A stretch of 5,830 bases of DNA from DASXTB01 sp036505615 (GTDB lineage: Bacteria; Acidobacteriota; UBA6911; JACQSX01): positions 1-5,830 of the forward strand of contig DASXTB010000101.1 of NCBI GenBank assembly GCA_036505615.1, written 5' to 3'. Position 1 is the first letter of the stretch; every line of letters starts with the position of its first letter. This document shows, one piece after another, positions 1 through 5,807 of this stretch. Both the position numbers and the translations under genes were made by a program. The notes below the pieces were generated by a model. It searched no databases, was not told the origin of the DNA, and saw only the letters and a program-made list of their open reading frames with translations.

Positions 1-31
1 GAGCTCGGCATCCGGCAAAGACGCCGAGCTC
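1..31. terminator. Hairpin at left edge, possible terminator of an upstream gene
   Basis: GAGCTCGGC (1-9) and GCCGAGCTC (23-31) form a perfect 9-bp stem around a 13-nt loop. A pyrimidine-rich tract follows (about 32-50), but it is not a clean poly-T run. The hairpin could terminate a gene lying left of the window, or be another of the palindromes common in this intergenic region. The stem may extend beyond the window edge. Confidence 0.35.
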
Positions 32-84
32 CCCTCCTTCTTCATTGTTTGGACATTTTAAAGACCGTCAATCGCGTGTCTGGG

Positions 85-101
85 GCGCGCCGGAGGCGCG
101 C
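85..101. repeat. Short GC palindrome
   Basis: GCGCGCC (85-91) and GGCGCGC (95-101) are perfect 7-bp inverted arms around the 3-nt loop GGA. It has the same 'arm, 2-3 nt, arm' design as the palindromes inside the 111-228 repeat, but no counterpart is seen beside the right-hand copy. Confidence 0.6.
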
Positions 102-110
102 TCTGGAGTT

Positions 111-228
111 TCTACATTTTCTGAGCGCTGTGGGCGAGTTCTACAGCGGCTCTGCCGCCTACCTCTGGCGGGGCGAGGCTTGCCTCGCCGATGCTCGCCT
201 CCTTCTTTTCTTTCGAGGCTGCGCCTCG
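111..228 (+). repeat. Palindrome-mosaic repeat, left copy
   Basis: This 118-bp stretch matches the reverse complement of 472-588 along its length. The match is strongest at 140-171, which pairs with 527-558 with one mismatch in 32 bp. It is built from consecutive small palindromes: GCGGC-TCT-GCCGC (146-158), an overlapping CCGCC/GGCGG stem (155-159 with 167-171), GGCGAGGC-TT-GCCTCGCC (172-189) and CGAGGC-TGC-GCCTCG (214-228). The loops differ between copies while the arms are kept, which suggests that stem structure matters or that the units spread as modules. Frames stay open across it, but the peptides are arginine- and leucine-rich low-information sequence and I do not call a gene. Confidence 0.8.
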
Positions 229-471
229 CTTATCTCCGCCTGCGCCAGTGCACCGGATCGCAAGCTACAAATATCGGTTCGTTTTCACACGGTCTTCCTT
301 TCCAGTATCGAACACTTGACCAAAGATATTGGTGGGCTTGCTCTACCAATCCGGCTCAAACCGGATTAGCGTGTAGATACTGTAGTCGACTCGCAAGAGC
401 CTGTTCTGTGTAGATCAGCCTTACATCCGGGCGAAAGAAATCTGCAGCAGATGGACAGTTTGTGTGGATTT
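229..471. other. Spacer between inverted repeat copies, no gene recognised
   Basis: This ~240-bp stretch lies between the two inverted repeat copies and is less GC-rich than them. It contains a hairpin at 348-367 and two direct copies of GTGTAGAT (371-378 and 408-415). Short open frames cross it, but none has recognisable protein character. No transposase, tRNA or other RNA gene could be identified. Confidence 0.5.
348..367. repeat. Hairpin in the spacer
   Basis: AATCCGG (348-354) and CCGGATT (361-367) are perfect 7-bp inverted arms with a 6-nt loop. There is no T-run on either side, so it is a poor intrinsic terminator. A flanking TCTAC (342-346) and GTAGA (373-377) could extend the stem imperfectly. 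Confidence 0.5.
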
Positions 472-588
472 CGAGGCAGAGCCTCGAAGATGTGAGGAGA
501 GATCATCGACGGCGAGGCGAGCCTCGCCGCCAGAGGCAGGCGGCAGAGCCGCTGTAGACCTTGCCCACAGCGGTCCCAAAAATGTAGA
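472..588 (-). repeat. Palindrome-mosaic repeat, right (inverted) copy
   Basis: This is the inverted partner of 111-228. Its palindromes occur in mirrored order: CGAGGC-AGA-GCCTCG (472-486), GGCGAGGC-GA-GCCTCGCC (511-528), CCGCC/GGCGG (527-531 with 539-543) and GCGGC-AGA-GCCGC (540-552). The outer edge carries TGTAGA (583-588), matching TCTACA at the outer edge of the left copy (111-116). It ends 30 bp before the first gene. The two copies could pair as a long stem with a ~240-nt loop. Confidence 0.8.
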
Positions 589-596
589 TCGCCATG

Positions 597-605
597 TGGT
601 ATACT
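597..605 (+). promoter_or_regulatory. Extended -10 promoter-like element before the 272-aa gene
   Basis: TGGTATACT fits the extended -10 consensus TGnTATAAT, with one mismatch in the hexamer (TATACT, 600-605). No -35 TTGACA-like hexamer sits at the usual distance, which is typical of extended -10 promoters. Initiation 6-8 nt downstream would fall at about 611-613, leaving only 6-8 nt before the ATG at 619. That is compatible with the lack of a Shine-Dalgarno sequence there. This is a sequence match only. Confidence 0.4.
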
Positions 606-618
606 TGGGCCTTGGCGC

Positions 619-1437
619 ATGAAGCACTATTCCATAAGAAGCGCATCCCACGGGGAACAAGCCCGGCCCTGGCTGTTATTTGACGTCAAGTTCGACATTC
701 GCGATATACGATCTCGTATTTCTGAAACCCTGGAGACGAAGTTCCAGGCACAATTGCTCCCGCTGGAAGGGGATCTGACCTGGGCGCCTGACATGGTCAT
801 CGAACGAAGGGTTGATTTCCTCGAAAAGCGTGCGCAGGAGATTGCTCCCCCACCTGGGTTCAATAGCGAGGCAGTCGATGGCCGTTCCGTTGAAACAAAA
901 TTCCTGGAATATCTGTTGCGACACCACAAGATCGTGGTTCAGAGGAATGCGGTTTATGATTTGTATTCAAGCCCCTCAGAACCTCCGGAAGACTTCCTCC
1001 AGCGCTGCAGGGAGAAGGCTGTGGAAGATATGATCGAGGAGTTTCGGTCGATTTATGATCGATATCATCGCCGTCTGCGGCAGCTGGAGGACTCGATGAT
1101 GCGTGCCGCCGAGGCGACGGCGGAGGGCGACGAAGAAAAACTCGCTCACTTGAAGCTGGAGCTGGGGCGGGTATTTCTCGAATTGAAAGAGGATATTTCC
1201 ACGCTATTCCTGGAACCCAGCTTCGCCAATCGGCTCCCGCGTTCAGTTTCATGCGAGAACATTCCCGCGGTCCTGGATCTGAGCGAGAAATTGGATGCGT
1301 TCCAAAAGGAGCTTTATTCAGACTTGGTTCGCCTCAAACATAGATATAAGCGCCGCGCTGAATCGATCGAACCGTTCCAGTTGCCGCTTACCTTGCAACA
1401 GGTCGATGTGGCCGGCTCAGCAATTCTCTGGCAGTGA
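619..1437 (+). CDS. Coiled-coil protein resembling the C-terminal half of HerA-like ATPases
   Basis: A 272-aa protein with no signal peptide or membrane segment, probably cytoplasmic. Residues ~18-75 form a mixed alpha/beta start. Residues ~90-116 (FLEYLL...DLYSSPSEP) lead into DFLQRCREKA (125-134) and long charged helices with coiled-coil character (about 126-165, 168-197, 221-250). The end is a short beta-like tail with a near-terminal Trp (AILWQ). From memory, this order (a 'YLYR...S.PGE...FR.R' segment, coiled coils, then 'LE...L.P...D..V...LVW') matches the C-terminal part of large HerA/FtsK-type 'ATP-binding proteins'. No Walker A or B motif is present, so it is either a stand-alone version or the remnant of a 5'-truncated gene. 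The start is the only ATG before residue 59; the frame is open back to a TGA at 493, without an ATG, GTG or TTG start in between. No Shine-Dalgarno is seen. Coding potential is convincing; function is unknown. Confidence 0.75.
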   Translation: MKHYSIRSASHGEQARPWLLFDVKFDIRDIRSRISETLETKFQAQLLPLEGDLTWAPDMVIERRVDFLEKRAQEIAPPPGFNSEAVDGRSVETKFLEYLLRHHKIVVQRNAVYDLYSSPSEPPEDFLQRCREKAVEDMIEEFRSIYDRYHRRLRQLEDSMMRAAEATAEGDEEKLAHLKLELGRVFLELKEDISTLFLEPSFANRLPRSVSCENIPAVLDLSEKLDAFQKELYSDLVRLKHRYKRRAESIEPFQLPLTLQQVDVAGSAILWQ

Positions 1438-1483
1438 AAGAAAGCTTGATGCAATATTCCATTAGGGTTTTGACCTGAAAATT

Positions 1484-2599
1484 ATGCCTCGCATACTGGT
1501 TGCGATGAGCGGCGGTGTGGATAGCTCCACGGTGGCCGCTCTTTTGGTTGAAAATGGGTTTGACGTCGTCGGCTGTTCGATGCAGTTATGGGACCAGTCG
1601 CGCAACGATAGCGAGCCTGGACAGGGGCGCTGCTGTTCGCTGGACGACGTCTATGATGCCCGGCGTGTCGCAGAACAGCTGGGAATCCGGTTCTACGTGT
1701 TAAACCTCCAGGATGCTTTTCAGAAGTCGGTGGTGGAGCCGTTTGTGCGGGATTATATTCACGGCCGAACACCGTCGCCCTGCGTTCGATGCAATACTTT
1801 TTTGAAATTTAACCGGCTGATCCAGTTCGCTCACAGCATCGGGGCTGAAAAGGTGGCTACCGGACACTATGCCCGAATCACACACAGCGGTGAAGAATTT
1901 GAACTGCGCAAGGGAAGTGATGCGGCCAAGGATCAGTCGTACTTTCTTTTTGAGCTGACGCAGCGCCAGCTTGCAAAGATTGTTTTTCCGCTTGGAAATA
2001 AAAACAAAGCAGAAACTCGCCGCATTGCGGAAACGAGAAACATCGCGACAGCGCGGAAACCCGACAGCCAAGAGATTTGCTTTGTCCCGGACGGGGATTA
2101 TGCCGGTTTTATCGAGCGGCATGCAGCTGAACTTCTCGACTGCGAAGAGTGGGAGCGGGCGGCTGCTGTTTTGTCTCCAGGAAGAATTCAATCTACCTCC
2201 GGCCGCGCACTGGGCGAGCACCGTGGAAGCGCGCGTTATACAGTCGGGCAGCGAAAGGGTTTGGGTCTCAGCAGCAGCAGTCCGCTCTATGTGGTGTCGA
2301 CCGATGCGCAAAGCAACACGGTTGTCGTGGGAACCGGGGAACAATTGCTGTGCAGCAGTTTTACTGTGCAAGAGTCCCACTGGATTTCCGGGCGTATTCC
2401 CGGTGAAGCTGTGCGCTGCCGGGTCAAGATCCGCTCGCGGCACGAAGAGGCCGAGGCCGTCGTCAGTCGGCTGCCGAATCGTCGATGCAGAGTTGAATTC
2501 GGCCAGCCGCAGCGCTCAGTGACACCGGGACAGGCCGCTGTTTTTTACGACGGTGACAAAGTCTTGGGCGGTGGATGGATTGCTCAGCAGAACGTATGA
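1484..2599 (+). CDS. mnmA: tRNA-specific 2-thiouridylase MnmA
   Basis: A 371-aa enzyme, close to the usual ~360-380 aa. MnmA adenylates C2 of U34 in tRNA Lys, Glu and Gln, then transfers persulfide sulfur to make 2-thiouridine, in the cytoplasm. Visible motifs: N-terminal PP-loop SGGVDSS (9-15) for ATP; RCCSLDDVYDARRVAEQLGI (49-68), typical of the non-enterobacterial branch; TPSPCVRCN (96-104) with the first catalytic Cys at C103; GHYAR (127-131); DAAKDQSYFLF (146-156); KPDSQEICF (192-200) with the second catalytic Cys at C199; and YTVGQRKGLG (252-261) opening the C-terminal beta-barrel domain. C100 gives an extra CxxC pair with C103, a pattern discussed for Fe-S-binding thiolases, which I cannot test here. 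It starts 46 bp after the preceding gene without a good Shine-Dalgarno (only AGGG at 1464-1467, about 16 nt away). Its stop overlaps the lpxB start. Confidence 0.97.
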   Translation: MPRILVAMSGGVDSSTVAALLVENGFDVVGCSMQLWDQSRNDSEPGQGRCCSLDDVYDARRVAEQLGIRFYVLNLQDAFQKSVVEPFVRDYIHGRTPSPCVRCNTFLKFNRLIQFAHSIGAEKVATGHYARITHSGEEFELRKGSDAAKDQSYFLFELTQRQLAKIVFPLGNKNKAETRRIAETRNIATARKPDSQEICFVPDGDYAGFIERHAAELLDCEEWERAAAVLSPGRIQSTSGRALGEHRGSARYTVGQRKGLGLSSSSPLYVVSTDAQSNTVVVGTGEQLLCSSFTVQESHWISGRIPGEAVRCRVKIRSRHEEAEAVVSRLPNRRCRVEFGQPQRSVTPGQAAVFYDGDKVLGGGWIAQQNV

Positions 2600-3765
2600 G
2601 CGCGCCCCGCGAGGGGTTCTGCATGCTGGTGGTGGCTGGAGAGGCGTCCGGCGACTGGCACGCTTTCTGCCTATGTCGTGAGATGCAGCGGCAAGCCTCC
2701 AAACCTATCCGCGTCTGGGGAAGCGGAGGAGAATATCTGAGCGGAATGGGGGCGCGCCTCCTTGCCTCGTCGCATCAGTTGGCGGCCATTGGCCCGGCGG
2801 CGGCCTTGGGCCAGATCCGCCGCTATTACAGGCTCTACCGCTCCATTCTCAGAGAAGTTGAACGCACCCGTCCCCGGCTTGCGATCCTGGTCGATTTTCC
2901 CGACTTCAATCTGCCGCTGGCTCGCGCGCTCAGAAAAAGAGGGGTGACGCCTATCGTCTATTTCATCAGCCCCCAGCTCTGGGCGTGGAGAAGCGGCAGA
3001 ATCAGCCAGATCCGGCAGACGGTTGACAAAATGATTGTGCTGCTGCCGTTTGAGGTTGATTTCTATGGCTCGCACGGAATTAAGGTTGACTATTTTGGCC
3101 ATCCGCTGGCAAATCGGAAATTTCCCGAAAAAGATCGCCAGGGCTTTGCGCGGCGGCACCATCTGGACGCCGGCGATATTCTTGTCTCCGTGTTGCCTGG
3201 TAGCCGCCGGCGGGAAATTGAAGCCATCCTGCCGCTTATCTTCGAGGGCGCCGCGTGGTTAACGGCGGCGGAACGGGAGAAGATTCAACTGGTGATTGCC
3301 GCAGCTCCCGGACGCCGCGACCAAGTAGAAAGCCTGGCGCAACTGCGGCCCAACCGGGAAATTAAGGTTAGAATTATAGACGGGAGCGACGAAGTGCTGG
3401 CACAGTGTGATTACGGATTGGTAAAGAGCGGGACTTCTACTCTGGAGGCGGCGCTTGCGGGTCTTCCATTCTGCGTGCTTTACCGAGTTTCGCCCTGGAG
3501 CTGGCTTCTAGGCAAGCTTCTGGTAAGGACAAAACACTACGCGCTGCCTAATCTGATCTTGAAGGAACGGGTTGTCCCCGAGTTGATGCAGCACCAAGCA
3601 AGCCCGCAAAATATCGCTCACATGTTGTCCTCCTTCGCACGCAGGGATCCGAAGTGGGAGAACGTTCGCCGCAAACTGCGTCAGGTAAAAGAGAGGCTGG
3701 TTGCAGACGACCCCTATGGGGACGCCGCAAGAGCTGTTCTGCAACTGTTAGGAAATAATCAATGA
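2596..3765 (+). CDS. lpxB: Lipid-A-disaccharide synthase LpxB
   Basis: A 389-aa GT19 glycosyltransferase that condenses UDP-2,3-diacylglucosamine with lipid X to give the tetraacyl disaccharide 1-phosphate. It acts peripherally at the inner membrane in lipid A synthesis. Motifs: AGEASGD (14-20), GSGG (42-45), VDFPDFNLPLA (99-109), YFISPQLWAWR (122-132), GHPLAN (168-173), LPGSRRREI (200-208), KSGTSTLEAAL (277-287), LPNLILKERVVPELMQ (317-332). Two deviations: the usual Glu of 'MGxxEVL' is Ala69 in IGPAAAL (65-71), and 'GDxxGA' reads GDWHAF (19-24). The ATG at 2596 is preferred over the in-frame ATG at 2575. It overlaps the mnmA stop as ATGA, and it places AGEASGD at residue 14, as in E. coli LpxB. 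No strong Shine-Dalgarno precedes it, consistent with coupled translation. No other lpx genes are in the window. Confidence 0.95.
   Translation: MSAPREGFCMLVVAGEASGDWHAFCLCREMQRQASKPIRVWGSGGEYLSGMGARLLASSHQLAAIGPAAALGQIRRYYRLYRSILREVERTRPRLAILVDFPDFNLPLARALRKRGVTPIVYFISPQLWAWRSGRISQIRQTVDKMIVLLPFEVDFYGSHGIKVDYFGHPLANRKFPEKDRQGFARRHHLDAGDILVSVLPGSRRREIEAILPLIFEGAAWLTAAEREKIQLVIAAAPGRRDQVESLAQLRPNREIKVRIIDGSDEVLAQCDYGLVKSGTSTLEAALAGLPFCVLYRVSPWSWLLGKLLVRTKHYALPNLILKERVVPELMQHQASPQNIAHMLSSFARRDPKWENVRRKLRQVKERLVADDPYGDAARAVLQLLGNNQ
3750..3753 (+). promoter_or_regulatory. Ribosome binding site for the M1-like gene
   Basis: AGGA lies 8 nt before the ATG at 3762, inside the last codons of lpxB. 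It is the clearest Shine-Dalgarno in the window, and with the ATGA overlap it fixes the start of the downstream gene. Confidence 0.65.
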
Positions 3766-5741
3766 AAAAACTCGCCGCCTGCTTAATTTTGTCTTGTTGT
3801 TCAGTCGCAGGTTTGGGACAAGTCCGATCCGACGTCGACGTAACGAATTATGACATCAAGGTTGAGTTGGTTCCGGAGAATCACGCTCTAAAAGGGTTGG
3901 CCAAGATTCAGCTGAAGCTCGCAGACACGACCCGCACCATTCCGTTTGAGATCAACAGCCGGTTTAGCATCGCAGAAATATCGGACGAAACCGGCACACA
4001 GCTCGCCACCAGGTTCGATGAAAATAATAACAGCCGTCTGCTGGTCAGCGCCGAAAAACCCTTCCCGGCGGGCCAAAAGACCATTCAGATACGTTACGAA
4101 GGAATCCTGGAGCGCGAGAACTACTCATTCCTTGATAAATCTCGCGTCATGAATGGCTACATCGATGATCAGGCGGCTTATCTGATGTATGCGTCACGCT
4201 GGTTCCCGATGCATGACCCTCTATTCGATCCGGCTATGGCCCACGTTTCGGTCACTGTCCCGCTGGGGTTCAGTGCTGTAGTTGCGGGGATCTCTCGTCC
4301 CGTAAGAACGGAGGGAGTATCCGAGACCTTTGATTGGGAGTTACAGAGGCCGTCCAATCAGTTGTCCCTGGTGGTTTCCAAGCTGCGCGAGAAGAAGTTT
4401 GTGGCTGAAGGCATTCCTGTTCATATTTTCATGGATGAGAAGTCCACCGGCCGTGCCGAAGCAATCAACCAGCAGCTCTCCGGCATTCTGGCCTATTTCC
4501 AGCGCGCGTTGGGATCGTACCCTTTCAAACAACTGACTGTGGTTCAAATTGCCGACGAGGTGCGGGATGAAATGGCAGGCCCGGGAATCATCTATCTTCC
4601 GGCAGATCTGCTGAAGGGACCAAAGGTTTCCGACACCGAGTTGGCCAGGCGCCTGGCGCTCCAGTGGTGGGGGTTGGACGTGATGCCGCAGGGGCCCCAG
4701 GACATGATCCTGGCCGACGGCATTGCTTTCTATCAGGCCGCACAATACCTGGATACCGTTGACAAGAGTGCCTTCAAGGATGAGGTCCTCAAGCTCGCCG
4801 TCCTGGCGCTCAAGTATGAGAACCGCGCGCCCATCAGCAATGCTTTCAGCCTCGGGTTTCGAGGAGAGGAATACGAATCCGTCGTCGGAGGCAAGGGAGC
4901 ATGGGTGTTCTACATGCTTGAAGACATCCTTGGCAGAGAGAAGCTTCTAGCCTTATTGCGCGAATTCGCAAGCGAAAATGGGGGAAAACAGGTGTCAGTT
5001 TCGCAGCTCATAGCCAAGGTTTCTGCTTTAGCCGGAAAGGATCTGAAATGGTTCTTTGCCCAATGGATCGAGACGACGGGTGTTCCGGAAATGGAAGTGG
5101 ATTACACGGTATACAAGCTCGCCGACGGGTCCTTCCGCGTAGAAGGAAGCGTGAGGCAAAACCTGGAACTGTTTCGGATGCCTCTGCGCGTGGCCGTGGA
5201 AACAAAGGAAAAGAACGAAATCCAGACCGTACAGCTAGCGGGGAAGGTGACCAAGTTCAGTATAAAATCAGCCACCAGGCCTGTCCGCGTGTTGCTCGAT
5301 CCAGAACAAAAGCTGCTGCGCAACTCCAGTGAAATGGAAGTGGCAGTGCACATCGCCCTCGGGTACGAGTTGTTTCAAAAGAATCAGTTTTTGGAGGCGA
5401 TACGCGAGTACGAGCGGGCCATAAAACTGAACCCGCGCAGCTCGCTGGCGCACTACAGGCTGGGAGAGGTTTTCTTTGAACAGGCGAATACACAGAGCGC
5501 CGGCAATGCCTTCCGTGATGCCCTTAACGGGGACCTGCAACCCAAGTGGGTGGAGTCAATGAGCCACCTTGACCTGGGCAAGATCTTCGACATGCTTGGC
5601 GAAAGGCAGCGCGCACTGGCTGAATATCAAAAAGTTTTGAACGCCAAAGACAATACCTTCGGCGCGGTCGACGAAGCGGACAGGTACTCCAAGGAGGCGT
5701 TTACCAAGAAGTCAACCATCATGGATAAGCCGGATCACTAG
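3762..5741 (+). CDS. Exported M1 aminopeptidase-like protein with lost active site and C-terminal TPRs
   Basis: A 659-aa protein. Residues 1-20 look like a Sec signal peptide (KK, hydrophobic core, cleavage near GLGQ). An M1-type N-terminal beta domain follows (~24-210; WFPMHDPLFDPA at 147-158), then a thermolysin-like domain (~215-435), a beta-sandwich (~440-515) and about three TPRs (527-560, 561-593, 600-631). The catalytic residues are gone. HEXXH reads RRLAL (296-300). The third zinc ligand Glu is D319, exactly 18 residues on. The GAMEN region reads DEMAG (269-273). The catalytic Tyr of 'YxKG' is G376 in GGKG. Yet QWWG (301-304), KGAWVFYML (378-386) and FFAQWIETTGVPEM (431-444) remain, so the fold is intact. 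I infer a non-peptidase role such as binding peptides or scaffolding in the periplasm. The gene is uninterrupted, has a good Shine-Dalgarno and overlaps lpxB by ATGA, which argues against a decaying pseudogene. Confidence 0.85.
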   Translation: MKKLAACLILSCCSVAGLGQVRSDVDVTNYDIKVELVPENHALKGLAKIQLKLADTTRTIPFEINSRFSIAEISDETGTQLATRFDENNNSRLLVSAEKPFPAGQKTIQIRYEGILERENYSFLDKSRVMNGYIDDQAAYLMYASRWFPMHDPLFDPAMAHVSVTVPLGFSAVVAGISRPVRTEGVSETFDWELQRPSNQLSLVVSKLREKKFVAEGIPVHIFMDEKSTGRAEAINQQLSGILAYFQRALGSYPFKQLTVVQIADEVRDEMAGPGIIYLPADLLKGPKVSDTELARRLALQWWGLDVMPQGPQDMILADGIAFYQAAQYLDTVDKSAFKDEVLKLAVLALKYENRAPISNAFSLGFRGEEYESVVGGKGAWVFYMLEDILGREKLLALLREFASENGGKQVSVSQLIAKVSALAGKDLKWFFAQWIETTGVPEMEVDYTVYKLADGSFRVEGSVRQNLELFRMPLRVAVETKEKNEIQTVQLAGKVTKFSIKSATRPVRVLLDPEQKLLRNSSEMEVAVHIALGYELFQKNQFLEAIREYERAIKLNPRSSLAHYRLGEVFFEQANTQSAGNAFRDALNGDLQPKWVESMSHLDLGKIFDMLGERQRALAEYQKVLNAKDNTFGAVDEADRYSKEAFTKKSTIMDKPDH

Positions 5742-5771
5742 GCTGGATTATTCACAAACACTCACCGCAGA

Positions 5772-5804
5772 GACGTGGCGCGGCAGAGCCGCAACCCAAA
5801 CGTC
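5772..5804. repeat. Two-part hairpin with the shared 13-bp palindrome
   Basis: GCGGCAGAGCCGC (5780-5792) is identical to 540-552 and to the reverse complement of 146-158. It is enclosed by a second possible stem, GACGT (5772-5776) with ACGTC (5800-5804). It starts 30 bp after the stop of the M1-like gene and could act as an RNA stem at the transcript end. No T-run follows, so it is not a standard intrinsic terminator. Confidence 0.6.
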
Positions 5805-5807
5805 AGG

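Noticed and set aside
348..367. Intrinsic terminator at the spacer hairpin
   Set aside because: No T-run follows the stem on either strand, and no gene ends just before it.
331..400. tRNA-like segment on the minus strand (GGTAGAGC resembling a D-arm)
   Set aside because: The preceding GAGC cannot pair with GAGC as a D-stem, and no anticodon arm, T-arm with GGTTCAAATCC or acceptor stem could be built around it.
45..413. Open frames of 106-122 codons on the + strand across the left repeat
   Set aside because: They run through the palindrome repeat, encode low-information Arg/Leu/Ser/Cys-rich peptides and have no recognisable domain. They are open because the repeat is GC-rich.
111..588. CRISPR array
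   Set aside because: There are only two copies, in inverted orientation, with no regularly spaced direct repeats and no cas genes nearby.
366..660. Minus-strand frames of 79-84 codons sharing a peptide (QRLCRLPLA) with the plus-strand frame at 45-413
   Set aside because: The shared peptide follows from the inverted DNA repeat. The rest of the peptides do not match, so DNA-level repetition explains it better than protein conservation.
1470..1475. TTGACC before mnmA as a -35 box
   Set aside because: A -10 element at the normal distance would fall inside the mnmA coding sequence, and no suitable hexamer is seen.
1700..2443. A 247-codon minus-strand open frame inside mnmA
   Set aside because: It is antisense to a clearly conserved mnmA, has no recognisable domain and is the usual shadow of a coding strand.
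2575..2595. Earlier start for lpxB at 2575
   Set aside because: It adds seven residues (MDCSAER) with no family similarity and overlaps mnmA more deeply. The start at 2596 gives the ATGA overlap and normal placement of AGEASGD.
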